DNA of 64,000 nucleotides from Gammaproteobacteria bacterium. GTDB lineage: Bacteria; Pseudomonadota; Gammaproteobacteria; SZUA-152. The stretch is from contig JAKIUF010000017.1 of the NCBI GenBank assembly GCA_021647705.1, forward strand, positions 1 to 64,000, given 5' to 3'. Shown here piece by piece: positions 15,549 to 26,297 of this stretch (positions within the stretch are counted from its first letter, which is position 1; the number at the start of each line of letters is the position of its first letter). The notes below the pieces were generated by a model. It saw nothing but the letters and a program-made list of their open reading frames with translations, made no database searches and was not told the DNA's origin. Position numbers and translations under genes: made by a program.

Positions 15549-15624
15549 ACGAACTTCCCGTTTTTGTATAAAAAAGCAGCATATTGTGAAATGAAGGCCA
15601 CATACATGGCAGGGACGCTAACAT

Positions 15625-15900
15625 ATGAATAACAACAAATCAAAAACAGACAACGCTACCACCAGACTCCAGGATTGATACATTGAGTTCCTTCGAAAAC
15701 AAGGTGTCAAGGGAGGCTCCTGTCGTTGGTATGTAAAACGGGCAGAGCAGTATACTCAGACTCATTCTGATCAAACGTTGCTCACACAGACTCCCGAACC
15801 AGCCTCCGGTTCCTGGAAAATGAGGGCGAGAATTCAGACCAAAAAACTGGCAATGCATTCAAACGGTCGATGCTATACAGAAACTGTTTCTTATGATTAA
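15625..15900 (+). pseudogene. Relic of an integron-integrase-like tyrosine recombinase
   Basis: From the ATG at 15625 the frame meets a TGA after 17 codons, then reads YIEFLRKQGVKGGSCRWYVKRAEQY. This resembles the N-terminal SAM-like domain of IntI-type tyrosine recombinases (F-L-Q-G-V....WYV-R-E-Y). A second shift near 15810 is needed to continue as FLENEGENS and an AI-LF-type helix. The catalytic R-H-R-Y part is absent. It lies 11 kb from the attC sites at 0-4.5 kb; whether they share an origin is unknown. Confidence 0.45.
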
Positions 15901-15964
15901 TTCGCCATGCCTTAGCCTCCTGATGTACTACTAATGAGGTGCTTGTCCGGTGGCTTTAACACCT

Positions 15965-15994
15965 GGATTCCGGCTAAAAACATGCCGGAATGAC
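15965..15994. repeat. REP-like palindrome (ATTCCGGC family), copy 1
   Basis: GGATTCCGGC and GCCGGAATGAC form an imperfect hairpin around TAAAAACAT. A related copy in opposite orientation is at 44782-44810. No gene is seen between 15900 and 16136. Confidence 0.55.
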
Positions 15995-16135
15995 TGTGTT
16001 TCAATAAAAAGTGCTAACGGAGTGATTTGGCGCTTAATTTATATTTAAGAACCCACGTTGAAACGGTGCATGAAATGCACCCTGCTTGAGTTGCGCTGAA
16101 AAGGTTTAGTGCAATTCTCATACGGAAATACACAT

Positions 16136-17656
16136 TCACCCTGTATGTTCACACCGGCCATAAAGCACATTCAGGTGATGCAGTTGCGCAGCCAGTGTGG
16201 TGGGCAATTGTGCCCACTGAAAACGCCAGCGCCAGTTATTATCGATAGTGCCGGGCAGGTTCATGCGGTTTCCTTCACCCAGCCCCAATACATCCTGCAT
16301 GGGCAGGATTGCTGTGTCTGCCACTGAGGCGAGGGCGCAGCGTATTAAGGGCCAGGGCATGTTGGCTTCTACATCAAACCCCAGATAGTCCCTCAGTCGT
16401 TGACGTTCATCCAGTGATAATCCCTGATACCAGGAGAGGCTGGTGTCGTTGTCATGGGTGCCGGTGTAGACCACGCTGTGGGTTTGGTGGTTGTGCGGGA
16501 GGTACGGGTTGTCGGCATTGCCATCAAAGGCAAATTGTAGAATTTTCATGCCGGGCAGTTTGAATGCGTGCCGCAGTTGCTCGACTTCCGGGGTGATGAT
16601 GCCGAGGTCTTCGGCCACCAGTGGCAGGGGGTGAAAGGCGGTGTGCAGTGCCTGTAATAATGCTTCGCCGGGTGCTTTGACCCAGTGACCTTCTATGGCG
16701 GTTTCTGCGCCGGCGGGGATTTCCCAGAAGGCTTCGAAGCCACGGAAGTGGTCGATGCGCAGTAGGTCAAACAGGGCGAGCTGGGTGCGCAGGCGTTCAA
16801 TCCACCAGCTAAAACCTGCTTCTTGCAGGCGGTCCCAGCGATACTGGGGATTTCCCCAGTATTGTCCGGTTTCGGAAAAATAATCCGGTGGTACACCGGC
16901 GACGGTTTGTGCTTTTCCCTGGGCGTCAACGGAAAAATATTCGCGTTGTGCCCAGACGTCGGCGCTGTCGTGGGCGACGAAGATGGGGACGTCGCCAAAC
17001 AGTGCAACATTATGTTGGTGGGCGTAGTTTTTGAGTGCGTGCCATTGGCTAAAAAAGACAAATTGTTCAAACAGTACCTGGGCAATGTCTTGTGACAGTC
17101 GCTGTTTTGCTTTTTGCAGGGCGACGGGGTTGCGGTCTCGTTCTTCTGCGGACCAGTCCCACCAGGCTTGCTGGTGGTGTTCCCGGCGCAGGGCGATGTA
17201 CAGGGCGTAGTCTTCCAGCCAGTGGGCATGTTCGGCCTGAAAGGCGGCATAGGCTTGTTGTGTGGTGGTGTCGGTGGCGGTTTCAAAACCGCGACGGGCG
17301 AGGTGCAGGCAATCTAGGCGATACGTTTCGCTGGTGTTGATGTTGACATTGGCCGGGCTGCGGGGTTTGTGCAGCCAGCCGCGATCCACCAGCCAGTCCA
17401 GGCTGATGAGCTGGGGGTTGCCTGCATGTACCGAGAGGCATTGATAGGGGGAGCCGTCTTCGTGGGTTGGTCCCAGGGGCAGCATTTGCCAAAGTTGTAT
17501 GCCGCTGGCGGCGAGGAATTCAATAAAACGATAGGCATTATGGCCCATGTCGCCTGCACTGAGTTCGCCGGGGAGGGAGGTGGGGTGTAATAACAAGCCG
17601 CTGCATCGACGGTGTTGAAATGCTCCGTCGTCTGATGACGTTTTCTTGTCTAACAT
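16136..17656 (-). CDS. malQ: 4-alpha-glucanotransferase (amylomaltase)
   Basis: This cytoplasmic GH77 enzyme moves maltosyl and longer glucan chains between maltodextrins. It is 506 residues, the usual length of the short bacterial form. Markers include LLHPTSLPG near the start, SPYQCLSVHAGNP, DVPIFVAHDSADVW, the nucleophile region LLRIDHFRGFEAFWEIP, the acid/base region LVAEDLGIITPEV, and YTGTHDNDT. It lies 21 bases downstream of the GH57 gene on the same strand, so the two are probably cotranscribed. It would shorten or lengthen glucans released from glycogen. Confidence 0.95.
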   Translation of the reverse strand: MLDKKTSSDDGAFQHRRCSGLLLHPTSLPGELSAGDMGHNAYRFIEFLAASGIQLWQMLPLGPTHEDGSPYQCLSVHAGNPQLISLDWLVDRGWLHKPRSPANVNINTSETYRLDCLHLARRGFETATDTTTQQAYAAFQAEHAHWLEDYALYIALRREHHQQAWWDWSAEERDRNPVALQKAKQRLSQDIAQVLFEQFVFFSQWHALKNYAHQHNVALFGDVPIFVAHDSADVWAQREYFSVDAQGKAQTVAGVPPDYFSETGQYWGNPQYRWDRLQEAGFSWWIERLRTQLALFDLLRIDHFRGFEAFWEIPAGAETAIEGHWVKAPGEALLQALHTAFHPLPLVAEDLGIITPEVEQLRHAFKLPGMKILQFAFDGNADNPYLPHNHQTHSVVYTGTHDNDTSLSWYQGLSLDERQRLRDYLGFDVEANMPWPLIRCALASVADTAILPMQDVLGLGEGNRMNLPGTIDNNWRWRFQWAQLPTTLAAQLHHLNVLYGRCEHTG

Positions 17657-17677
17657 AAAATATGTTCCCTGTGGTGT

Positions 17678-19390
17678 TCAGTCCGTTGCCTGACCGGGGC
17701 GCATGGTGCCGCCCATGGCGGGTTGGCCGCTGCCGTGGGAAAATACCTGTGACAGATAAGAGGGTGGTGCTTCGCCTAACAGGTGGTAGAGGTTGGCGAG
17801 GTGGCTGCGGTACAGGTATTCAAAACATTCGACGGATTCAGCCGAGTTGTAGTCACCAAACCACCAGAACCAGTCTGAGCCTTCACAAATCGCCAGCTGG
17901 TGTTCGGCCTGGGCTTGTCGTTCTGTATCCAGTTTGCCACTGGCCAGTACCCGGTCGAAGGCTTGTTTGGCATCGCCCAGCATGTTCCAGCCGGTATTTT
18001 TGTCGGTGTCGCCAATCCAGGTGGAGAGGGTGCCGTAGACCCAGCTACCGGCGACCAGATGGGGCAGTTCGGTGGGGGTGATGTTGGCGTCGAGACAGTC
18101 CGAGAAGGTGGTTAATTCCAGGTCGGGGTGGGTGGACAGTCTTTCATATAAGGCACGTAAAAAATAATAACCATTCTCGGGATAGTATTCCCAGGCGTTT
18201 TCACCATCGAGGATGATGGATGCCATGCTGTCGGGTTGATCTTTGCAGGCGGCGGCAATGTTTTCGAGATGATGCACCAGGTTGGCCACGGCGTCATCGG
18301 CTTTCCAGTCGGCATAGGTAAATCCGATCAGGTCTGAGAGGCCGTCGTCACGAAAAAAGATCGTTGTTTTTGTATCGTGCAACCGGTAGGCGTGGTGGAC
18401 GCTTTCGGTGCCGCACAGGTCGTTGTTTTCAGCGGGTTTGTGCAGGCTGTTGCGTAATACGGATTCACCGCTGGCGGTCCAGTCGAACGAATATTCATCG
18501 AGCAGTTGCAGGGTGGATTCACTCAGGCTGCCTTCTGAGGGCCAGCAGCCTCGCGGGAGATAACCAAAATAATGTTTGAAGACTTCCAGTCCGTGCGTCA
18601 GGTGCCAGCGTACCCGCTCATCACCACCGGGGTAGGTTTGCAGGGAGGGCAGGGTGACATCGGGTATGGCTTCCCGGGCTGATTGAATATCCAGTAAAAG
18701 CGGCATGATGGGGTGGGCGTAAGGTGTGACGGATAATTCCACCTGGTTGCGTTCTGCCAGTGTGCGGTAACGGCCAATGAGGGTGGATAACAGTTCACCG
18801 ATAATACCCAGCAGTTCATGTCGGTCATGCAGGCTGTAGGTTGATTGTTGCTCCAGCAGTCGTTTGACGCGCGGGTCACTGCGGCGCACGGTTTCTCCCA
18901 TCCAGGAAAGGTGGTACCACATCAACAGATCAAAGAAGAATTGCTCGCTGGTGTATACCATGGCTTCCGGGTGGTTGAGTAACCAGTCGGCAATGGTGGC
19001 AAGTTGTGCATAGGCCGGAAAGCGGTCAATCATGTGCTGGCGATTGGCGCGCAGGCATTCCTTGATCAGGCGCAGGCGATGGTCAGTCGCAGAGACCAGC
19101 ACCGGTTCGGCGAGGGCGGTCAGCAAGGGGTCTTTGATGCTGCCGGTGTTGTGCAGAAAATGTTGCACCTGTTGGGCGTAGTCATCTATCTGTTCCAGCA
19201 GGGTGGGGACAAAGTTTATGACGGCGCGTGCTTCGGGGACCGCTTCGAGGTGGGCGGCCATGTCAACGTAGTCTTTGATGGCGTGCAGGTAAGTCCAGGG
19301 CAGATAATATTCACCATTGCGCTGGTCACGGTATTCCGGCTGGTGCATATGCCAGTACAGCACGACTTTGAGTTTTTGTTTGTTTGGCAC
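17678..19390 (-). CDS. Glycoside hydrolase family 57 alpha-amylase/glucanotransferase
   Basis: This 570-residue cytoplasmic enzyme acts on alpha-glucans (amylase, branching or 4-alpha-glucanotransferase activity; GH57 sequence alone does not separate them). The N-terminus has YWHMHQPEYRD, and the middle has GCWPSEGSLSE and IILDGENAWEYYPENG, conserved GH57 regions. The start is a GTG at 19390. It precedes malQ and stands close to glgC, glgB and glgA, so it belongs to glycogen turnover here. Confidence 0.9.
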   Translation of the reverse strand: MPNKQKLKVVLYWHMHQPEYRDQRNGEYYLPWTYLHAIKDYVDMAAHLEAVPEARAVINFVPTLLEQIDDYAQQVQHFLHNTGSIKDPLLTALAEPVLVSATDHRLRLIKECLRANRQHMIDRFPAYAQLATIADWLLNHPEAMVYTSEQFFFDLLMWYHLSWMGETVRRSDPRVKRLLEQQSTYSLHDRHELLGIIGELLSTLIGRYRTLAERNQVELSVTPYAHPIMPLLLDIQSAREAIPDVTLPSLQTYPGGDERVRWHLTHGLEVFKHYFGYLPRGCWPSEGSLSESTLQLLDEYSFDWTASGESVLRNSLHKPAENNDLCGTESVHHAYRLHDTKTTIFFRDDGLSDLIGFTYADWKADDAVANLVHHLENIAAACKDQPDSMASIILDGENAWEYYPENGYYFLRALYERLSTHPDLELTTFSDCLDANITPTELPHLVAGSWVYGTLSTWIGDTDKNTGWNMLGDAKQAFDRVLASGKLDTERQAQAEHQLAICEGSDWFWWFGDYNSAESVECFEYLYRSHLANLYHLLGEAPPSYLSQVFSHGSGQPAMGGTMRPGQATD

Positions 19391-19540
19391 GATGGGTGGT
19401 TCCAGTTTGGCGAACTAATGATGAATCACGGGGCATGCTAACGTATGCCCGGTGGTTTTCAGTTTGTTTATCTGTAGGGTCACTGCCATTAAGTTAAGCC
19501 TATTTTCCTGTTTGTTGCAGGTTGTTTCTTTAGCCTGCTG

Positions 19541-19569
19541 GTGGAACCGCTGCGCTTGTTCCACCCTAC
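19541..19569. repeat. Dispersed palindrome (GTGGAACCGC family), copy 1
   Basis: GTGGAACCGCTGCGCTTGTTCCACCC contains GTGGAAC/GTTCCAC arms. Further copies are at 25786-25814, 25853-25880 and 26015-26044, the last two inverted. The gap 19391-19644 holds nothing else I can name. Confidence 0.65.
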
Positions 19570-19644
19570 AATTTTATGCTGTGTTGAATAGAGACACCTC
19601 GACTCAATTCTCTTCCGGGGCTTGGCCTGACGGCTATGCTTTTT

Positions 19645-20907
19645 TCAACGCACCCGGTGTAATTCCTGCCCGAGCATGTCAGGTGTTACCAGCACGATGC
19701 CGTTGGGCGAAACATGATACCGTTTGGCATCTTCCACTGCGTTGTAACCGATAGACGTGCCCGCCGGAATACGGCAACCCTTGTCCAGTACCGCTCGACG
19801 AATACGGCAGTTTTCACCGATTTTTACATGCGGCAGTATGACTGAATCTTCGATTTTGCTATAGGACTCTACATGCACATGGGAAAATAGCAGCGAGTGG
19901 CGCACTTCGGCACCGGAGACAATGCAACCACCGGAAACCATGGAATCAACGGCCATGCCTCGCCGGTCTTCGTCATCGAAGACAAATTTGGCAGGCGGTG
20001 CCTGTTCCTGATACGTCCAGATAGGCCAGTCAGCATCGTACAGGTTCAGGTCCGGTACCACGCCAATCAACTCCAGGTTGGCTTCCCAGAAGGCATCGAC
20101 GGTGCCTACATCCCGCCAGTAGGCTTGCGTGCCACTTTGTGCATCTATGAAGGGGTAGGCAAATACCCGGTATTTGTCGATGAGTGAAGGGATGATGTTG
20201 TTGCCAAAATCATGAGCGGATTTTGTCAGGTCAGCGTCTTTGATTAATTGCTCAAACAAAAAAGCTTTATTGAAAATATAGATGCCCATGGAGGCCAGCG
20301 CCTTGTCCGGCTTGCCGGGCATGGGTGCGGGATTTTCGGGTTTTTCGGTAAAATTACGGATGCGATGATCACTGTCCACACCCATCACACCAAAAGCTTG
20401 TGCCGTTTTTAGGTCGGTTTCGATACACCCGATAGTGAGGTCTGCTTCGTTTTCCGCGTGCGCCGCTAGCATTGGCCCGTAATCCATTTTGTAAATATGA
20501 TCACCTGCGAGCACCAGCACATAACTGGGGTTATGGGCCCGGATGATGTCCAGGTTTTGATAAATGGCATCGGCTGTGCCCGCATACCAGGAATCGGCAA
20601 TGCGCTGCTGGGCAGGTAACAATTCCACATATTCGCCAAATTCACCGCGCCAGTGTCCCCAGCCTTGCTGGATATGCAGAATCAGTGAATGCGCTTTGTA
20701 TTGGGTCAGTACCCCGATGCGTCGAATACCGGAGTTGATGCAGTTGGAAAGCGGGAAGTCGATAATTCGGAATTTTCCACCAAACGGTACTGCCGGTTTG
20801 GCACGCCATTCGGTTAACTGTTTTAGGCGTGAACCGCGTCCACCTGCCAGAATAAGGGCCAATGTATCTCGTGTCAGGCGACTGACAAAACGGGGGGAAT
20901 GACTCAT
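19645..20907 (-). CDS. glgC: Glucose-1-phosphate adenylyltransferase (ADP-glucose synthase)
   Basis: This enzyme makes ADP-glucose from ATP and glucose-1-phosphate, the committed step of bacterial glycogen synthesis. It is 420 residues from the ATG at 20907 (MSHSPRF), with AAGGAG about 13 bases upstream. A longer frame begins 23 codons earlier but has no ribosome site. Motifs are [25 protein letters not shown] cut here by family position (residues about 19-43), [12 protein letters not shown], the sugar-phosphate loop FTEKP, and the C-terminal left-handed beta-helix. It is transcribed divergently from glgB, which starts 238 bases away. Confidence 0.95.
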   Translation of the reverse strand: MSHSPRFVSRLTRDTLALILAGGRGSRLKQLTEWRAKPAVPFGGKFRIIDFPLSNCINSGIRRIGVLTQYKAHSLILHIQQGWGHWRGEFGEYVELLPAQQRIADSWYAGTADAIYQNLDIIRAHNPSYVLVLAGDHIYKMDYGPMLAAHAENEADLTIGCIETDLKTAQAFGVMGVDSDHRIRNFTEKPENPAPMPGKPDKALASMGIYIFNKAFLFEQLIKDADLTKSAHDFGNNIIPSLIDKYRVFAYPFIDAQSGTQAYWRDVGTVDAFWEANLELIGVVPDLNLYDADWPIWTYQEQAPPAKFVFDDEDRRGMAVDSMVSGGCIVSGAEVRHSLLFSHVHVESYSKIEDSVILPHVKIGENCRIRRAVLDKGCRIPAGTSIGYNAVEDAKRYHVSPNGIVLVTPDMLGQELHRVR

Positions 20908-21145
20908 GGTACTGTGAATTCTCCTTGAACGGATTTTGTTAATTAACAGTGCAGACTCAACATCCGGGCGATACACTCAGTGTGGTAGAAGTGTGGCATT
21001 GATAAAAACACTTCAGGATTCACTGGATATTGTGTCACCGGTACCTACACTTCAAGCGTAGCAGTTCTGATGACGACCAGGGGGCATCATTTAACTAACC
21101 GTTCAATAATGCGTGACTACTCCTTAACTGACGTACAATAAAACT

Positions 21146-23362
21146 ATGACACACACGCTTGATAAAACGGCTGCCTCTTTGTTGTCTGCCGATGAGAAAA
21201 AAATCATCGAAGCCCGACACCATGATCCCTTCATGGTGTTAGGGAGGCATCACTCCGGGCAGTCTGATAAAGACCAACAGGAAACCATCCGTGTGTTCCA
21301 GCCGCATTGTCAGGAAATGCGCCTGGGTGCGGAGGGGCCGCTCATGCAACGACGGGGCAAGACGGATCTGTTCAGTTGGAGCGGTCCGGCAGAAACGATT
21401 CCCCGTTTTTATTCTCTGCACTGGAAAGATAGTCATGGTCTGTCGCATGTCAAACATGATCCTTACAGTTTCGAGCCACAATTAGCCGAATTTGATCTGC
21501 ATTTGTTTGGGGAAGGTCGCCACTGGCATTTGTATCGGGTGCTGGGCGCGCATGAACATGAAGTAGAGGGCATCCGGGGTATTTTATTTGCGACTTGGGC
21601 TCCCAATGCGGAGCGGGTCAGTGTGGTGGGTGATTTTAATCAATGGGACGGACGTTGCCATCCCATGCGATCCCGTGGTGGCAGTGGCGTTTGGGAATTG
21701 TTTATTCCCGAATTACAAGCCGGTGCCCTGTACAAGTTTGAACTGCGCAACCGGGACAGTGGCCAGCTGCTCACCAAAACCGATCCCTATGCGCAACAAT
21801 ATGAATTGCGTCCTGATACTGCTGCTGTTGTGCGCGGTAAAACAAATTATGACTGGCAGGACTCAGACTGGCAGCAGCAACGGCAATCGGCCGACTGGTT
21901 GCATCGGCCCATTTCCGTATACGAAGTGCATTTGGGTTCCTGGCAGCGTGATGATGCCGGTCAGTTTCTCAATTATCGGGAGCTGGCACATCAACTGGTC
22001 AGTTATGTCACCCGGCTGGGTTTTACCCATATTGAGCTGCTGCCCATTACCGAGCATCCGCTGGATGCCTCCTGGGGTTATCAGGCCACCGGTTATTTTG
22101 CGCCGACCCGCCGTTTCGGGCAGGCAGATGATTTCCGTTATTTTGTTGATCTTTGTCATCAGCAGGGCATTGGTGTATTGCTGGACTGGGTACCGGCACA
22201 TTTTCCCAAAGATGATTTTGCACTGGCCCGTTTCGATGGCAGCGCGCTTTATGAACATGAAGACCCGCGTCGTGGTGAGCACCGTGACTGGGGCACGCTG
22301 ATTTATAACTTTGGCCGTAACGAAGTGAAAAACTTCCTGCTGGCCAGTGCCCTGTTCTGGTTAGAGGAATTTCACATCGATGGTTTACGGGTGGATGCCG
22401 TGGCCTCCATGTTGTATCTGGATTATTCCCGCGAAGCCGATGACTGGGTGCCCAATATCTATGGTGGCAACGAAAACCTGGAAGCCATCGAGTTTTTACG
22501 CGAGCTGAACATTGTTGCCCATGAACGCCAGCCCGGCACCATGATCATTGCCGAAGAATCCACCGCCTGGCCGCAGGTAACCCGACCCACCTGGCTGGGC
22601 GGTCTGGGTTTCAGCATGAAATGGAACATGGGCTGGATGCATGACACGCTGGATTATCTGAGTAAAGACCCGGTGCATCGGCACTATCATCATGACCGAC
22701 TGACCTTCGGTTTGTTGTACCTGTTCAGTGAAAACTTCATGTTGCCGTTTTCCCACGACGAAGTCGTGCATGGTAAAAAATCCATGCTGTACAAAATGCC
22801 TGGTGATGAATGGCAGCGTTTCGCCAATTTGCGACTATTGTACACCTACATGTTTCTTTATCCCGGCAAAAAACTGTTATTCATGGGCAATGAATTCGCC
22901 CAGGGCGATGAATGGAATTTTGATCAGACGCTGGACTGGTATGTTACCGATTATCCCCTGCATCAGGGCGTACAGCAGTTGATTGGTGATTTGAATCATT
23001 TATACCGGGACACGTCTGCGTTGTATCAGCACGAATTTGAAACGGAAGGGTTTGAGTGGATCGATTGCCATGATGCCGATCAGTCCATTCTCTCGTTTTT
23101 ACGCCGTGATGGTGATGAGCATGTGATCGTGATTCTTAATTTTACGCCCGTACCTCGCAGTGGTTACCGCATCGGCGTACCCGATGCTGCTTTTTATGAA
23201 GAAGTGCTCAATTCGGACTCCGGGCATTATGGTGGCAGCAATACAGGCAATGCCGGTGGTATTGCCGCCGAGGCGACTCCCTGGATGGGGCGTCCCCATT
23301 CAGTGTTGCTGGACTTGCCGCCATTGGCAGCTGTGGTGTTGCAGCCACGTCGTATTGGGTAA
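21146..23362 (+). CDS. glgB: 1,4-alpha-glucan branching enzyme
   Basis: GlgB introduces alpha-1,6 branches into glycogen. It is 738 residues with the full E. coli-type layout: an N-terminal N1 domain ([12 protein letters not shown]), a CBM48 domain ([21 protein letters not shown]), and a GH13 barrel with [14 protein letters not shown], the nucleophile in [17 protein letters not shown], the acid/base glutamate in [13 protein letters not shown], and [10 protein letters not shown]. The glgA start lies seven bases after its stop, giving a glgBA operon. Confidence 0.97.
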   Translation: MTHTLDKTAASLLSADEKKIIEARHHDPFMVLGRHHSGQSDKDQQETIRVFQPHCQEMRLGAEGPLMQRRGKTDLFSWSGPAETIPRFYSLHWKDSHGLSHVKHDPYSFEPQLAEFDLHLFGEGRHWHLYRVLGAHEHEVEGIRGILFATWAPNAERVSVVGDFNQWDGRCHPMRSRGGSGVWELFIPELQAGALYKFELRNRDSGQLLTKTDPYAQQYELRPDTAAVVRGKTNYDWQDSDWQQQRQSADWLHRPISVYEVHLGSWQRDDAGQFLNYRELAHQLVSYVTRLGFTHIELLPITEHPLDASWGYQATGYFAPTRRFGQADDFRYFVDLCHQQGIGVLLDWVPAHFPKDDFALARFDGSALYEHEDPRRGEHRDWGTLIYNFGRNEVKNFLLASALFWLEEFHIDGLRVDAVASMLYLDYSREADDWVPNIYGGNENLEAIEFLRELNIVAHERQPGTMIIAEESTAWPQVTRPTWLGGLGFSMKWNMGWMHDTLDYLSKDPVHRHYHHDRLTFGLLYLFSENFMLPFSHDEVVHGKKSMLYKMPGDEWQRFANLRLLYTYMFLYPGKKLLFMGNEFAQGDEWNFDQTLDWYVTDYPLHQGVQQLIGDLNHLYRDTSALYQHEFETEGFEWIDCHDADQSILSFLRRDGDEHVIVILNFTPVPRSGYRIGVPDAAFYEEVLNSDSGHYGGSNTGNAGGIAAEATPWMGRPHSVLLDLPPLAAVVLQPRRIG

Positions 23363-23369
23363 ACTGAGC

Positions 23370-24839
23370 TTGCGTATTCTGTTTGTCAGTAGTGAAGCTT
23401 ACCCTCTGATCAAAACCGGTGGTCTGGGTGATGTGGCGGGCAGCCTGCCGCGTGCATTGCTGGACCTGCAACTTGATGTGCGTCTGATTATGCCGGCCTA
23501 TGCGGTGGCCGTCGGGCAGTTGAATGAAACGAAAATTCTCGCGCAATTTTCCGAAGGTACTGACACCGTTTCTCTGCGTGAAGGGTTACTGCCTGACAGC
23601 CCATTAAAAATCTGGCTGGTGGATGCGCCCGGTTATTTTGATCGTCCTGGCAACCCTTATCTCGACAGCAATGCTCAACCCTGGGTGGATAACGCTGAAC
23701 GTTTTGCATTGTTCAGCCGTATTGTCACCCGTCTGGCCCTGAATCAGGCCGGGTTGGATTGGATGCCGGACATTGTGCATTGCAATGACTGGCAAACAGG
23801 ACTGGTGCCCGCTTTGTTGGAACTGTCGGCACAGCGTCCTGCTACGGTATTTACCATACACAATCTTGCTTATCAGGGTTTGTTTCCCGCAGAGAACGTG
23901 CAGAAACTGGGTTTGCCTGCCAGTTGGTGGAGTCATCACGTTCTGGAGTTCCACGGGCAGCTCTCGTTTATCAAGGGAGGGCTGGTTTTTGCGGATCGTA
24001 TTAACACCGTCAGCCCGAGCTATGCCCGTGAAATACAAACGACTGAATTTGGCAATGGACTGGAGGGTTTGTTGCGTCATCGCAGCGCCGTATTGAGCGG
24101 TATCCTCAATGGTATCGACACAAAAGAATGGAACCCGGCCACTGATCCACTGCTGGAATATCATTACGATACCAATAATTTGTCCGGCAAACTCTCGAAC
24201 AAGCAGGCACTACAAACCGCATTGGGTTTGCCACAAAAACCGAGGACACCATTGATTGGTCTGGTGAGCCGACTGGTGAGCCAAAAAGGTATCGACATCA
24301 TTCTTGATGCAATACCCAGCCTCGTAAAACTACCGCTGCAACTCGTGCTGCTGGGCAGCGGAGACCGGGCTCTGGAAGCCCGCCTGATAACACTGGCCAA
24401 ACAACACCCCAATAAACTGGCTGTTAGTATTGGTTACGACGAAGCGCTGGCGCATCGTATCGAAGCGAGTGCCGATATGTACCTGATGCCTTCCCGTTTC
24501 GAGCCCTGTGGCCTTAACCAGATGTACAGCCTGCGTTATGGCACGGTACCCATCGTGCGCAATGTGGGTGGGTTGGCAGATACGGTGATCGATACCAGCG
24601 CCAAAACACTGGCCAACGGTACGGCCAATGGTTTTATCGTTAATACGGATGACCGTCTGGCATTATTGAAAACAATCAAACGTGCTTTGCGGCGCTATCG
24701 TAACAAAGCACAATGGCAGCAGTTGCAAACTACCGGAATGCAACAGGATTTTTCCTGGCGGACCAGCGCACAGGAATATCTCACCCTTTATCGGCGCGCC
24801 GGACAGGCCAATCCCAAGTCAGCATCTAACGCTGAATAA
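23370..24839 (+). CDS. glgA: Glycogen synthase (ADP-glucose type)
   Basis: GlgA is a GT5 glucosyltransferase that extends alpha-1,4-glucan from ADP-glucose. It is 489 residues from a TTG at 23370, giving the standard LRILFVSSEAYPLIKTGGLGD start. The K-T-G-G-L motif (residues 15-19) binds ADP-glucose. A larger frame begins inside glgB but is not plausible. The C-terminal catalytic loop SRFEPCGLNQMYSLRYGTVP carries the E-X7-E-type motif. A second TTG at 23355 is possible. It is coupled to glgB. Confidence 0.95.
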   Translation: MRILFVSSEAYPLIKTGGLGDVAGSLPRALLDLQLDVRLIMPAYAVAVGQLNETKILAQFSEGTDTVSLREGLLPDSPLKIWLVDAPGYFDRPGNPYLDSNAQPWVDNAERFALFSRIVTRLALNQAGLDWMPDIVHCNDWQTGLVPALLELSAQRPATVFTIHNLAYQGLFPAENVQKLGLPASWWSHHVLEFHGQLSFIKGGLVFADRINTVSPSYAREIQTTEFGNGLEGLLRHRSAVLSGILNGIDTKEWNPATDPLLEYHYDTNNLSGKLSNKQALQTALGLPQKPRTPLIGLVSRLVSQKGIDIILDAIPSLVKLPLQLVLLGSGDRALEARLITLAKQHPNKLAVSIGYDEALAHRIEASADMYLMPSRFEPCGLNQMYSLRYGTVPIVRNVGGLADTVIDTSAKTLANGTANGFIVNTDDRLALLKTIKRALRRYRNKAQWQQLQTTGMQQDFSWRTSAQEYLTLYRRAGQANPKSASNAE

Positions 24840-24965
24840 GCGCCCTTAACATTTTTTTTGCTTGCCGAAAACACTTTTTATAAATTATTTATGCCATAGA
24901 GCTTGTAAGTTGCAAAATGGGAATCTATATTTTCCTTGAGCAAGATAACGCAAAGGAGCAGGGGT

Positions 24966-25283
24966 ATGGCTAATGCGGGAAAGGCGATAAGCAAGAAAAG
25001 CAGAGGTAAAAAATCCACCAGCAAAAAATCGGCGACGAACGCCAAAAAAGCGGCAGACAAAACACCCACAGCACAACAAGCGGCCGACAGTGCATCCGCG
25101 CAAAGAATCGATCAGGACTATCGTCGTCGTATGATTGCGGAGGCATCCTATTATATTGCCGAGCGCCATGGCTTCGTTAACAATTCACCCGTTGATGACT
25201 GGCTGGAAGCCGAAGTATTGGTAGATCGCCTGATTGAGTCAGGGGAGGCTGGACATGGAACATCGGTGTTATCCCCGAAATAA
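24966..25283 (+). CDS. DUF2934 protein with Lys/Ala-rich N-terminus
   Basis: This 105-residue protein has a lysine-, serine- and alanine-rich N-terminal half (residues 1-45, histone H1-like in composition). The DUF2934 domain follows: RRRMIAEASYYIAERHGF, then the D-W-L-E-AE motif. The function of DUF2934 is unknown. The start at 24966 has AAGGAGC ten bases upstream. Its 3' end overlaps the PilZ gene by 29 bases, so they are cotranscribed. DUF2934 genes often sit beside glycogen genes. Confidence 0.75.
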   Translation: MANAGKAISKKSRGKKSTSKKSATNAKKAADKTPTAQQAADSASAQRIDQDYRRRMIAEASYYIAERHGFVNNSPVDDWLEAEVLVDRLIESGEAGHGTSVLSPK

Positions 25284-25533
25284 TGATAGTTTTAATGTCA
25301 CCCTCAGTAATCCCCGCCATGGCAGTGTCAATGCACAAGTGCGTGACGTCAGCCGGGAAGGAATAGCTGCGTGGCTTGATGACATGCCATTTCCACCCGG
25401 TACACTGGTGGAAGTGGGGCTGCCAGAAAAGCAACAAAAGCGTTTCCAGAGCGAAGACCTCAAAGGCTATGTCGTACACGCACGAAAAGGTGAAATCGGT
25501 CTCTGGCTATTGGGGCCGAATAAACTGTTTTAA
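25255..25533 (+). CDS. PilZ-domain protein
   Basis: A 92-residue single-domain protein starting at 25255 (GGGGAGG eight bases upstream). It has an HRCYPRNN segment near the N-terminus and DVSREGIAAWL, in the positions of the c-di-GMP-binding RxxxR and (D/N)xSxxG motifs of PilZ. The first motif is weak (only one of the two arginines is clear), so binding is uncertain. It overlaps the DUF2934 gene. Confidence 0.7.
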   Translation: MEHRCYPRNNDSFNVTLSNPRHGSVNAQVRDVSREGIAAWLDDMPFPPGTLVEVGLPEKQQKRFQSEDLKGYVVHARKGEIGLWLLGPNKLF

Positions 25534-25785
25534 TCGTACAGGTTGTCCGACGGTTAAACGGAGATGGTGAGTTCGGTCAGCGCGCGCGGGTATATCCTGA
25601 GCCGCTTCCAACAACTGTGTCTGCATCGTTTTATTGCAATGAAACATCGACGAATTTCTTTCGTTGAATCTTCGGCTGTTCGCTCTCGACGCCATAGCCG
25701 TCAGGTTAAGCCCTACCCGGGTAGGGTTAGGGTGTTCATCGGTTTTTGTTCCGCTCTATTCAACACAGAGTAAAGTCGTCGTTTG

Positions 25786-26180
25786 GTGGAACCGCTGTGC
25801 TTGTTCCACCCTACCCAAAGTCGATGATGGAGCTGGTATATTGATAGTGGAGCAGGGTGGAACAAGCGCAGCGGTTCCACCATGATCTTGCATTCGTTCT
25901 ATTATTATGACTCTCAAACGACGAATTAATGAAGGCTTTCATTACAACGGCCATGCTCTCGGCCCCTGGCGGGTGGCTATTCGTTTGGGTAAATCAAAGT
26001 CAGCCCCAAGTGGGGTAGGGTGGAACAAGCGCAGCGGTTCCACCATGATCTTGCATTCGTTCTATTATTATCACTCTCAAACGATGGATTAATGAAGGTT
26101 TTCATTACAACGGCCATGCTCTCGGCCCTTGGCGGGCGGCTCTCCGTTTGAATAAATCAAAGTCAGCCCCCAGGGCAGTG
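25786..26180. repeat. Dispersed palindromes and a 164-base tandem duplication
   Basis: Three copies of the GTGGAACCGC/GTTCCACC palindrome (25786-25814, 25853-25880, 26015-26044) lie in this gap. The unit starting at 25853, which includes CATGATCTTGCATTCGTTCT and runs to CAGCCCC, is repeated almost exactly from about 26015. No gene is supported between 25534 and 26297. Confidence 0.75.
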
Positions 26181-26297
26181 CCAGCACTATGATGGTACAA
26201 TTTACAGCAATAAATTAAACCTGAATCCTGTAGGTGCGCGCACTTGCGGGCTTCAGGTGAGCCAGACGTATAAAAATTGAATATAAAGGGGTAGTCG

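Noticed and set aside
16693..17340. Several 60-200 codon frames in the glycogen genes on both strands
   Set aside because: They are rich in Pro/Thr/His or Gly/Arg and overlap malQ and the GH57 gene completely; no ribosome sites.
21588..22301. A 237-codon frame within glgB on the same strand
   Set aside because: Out-of-frame shadow of a full-length branching enzyme.
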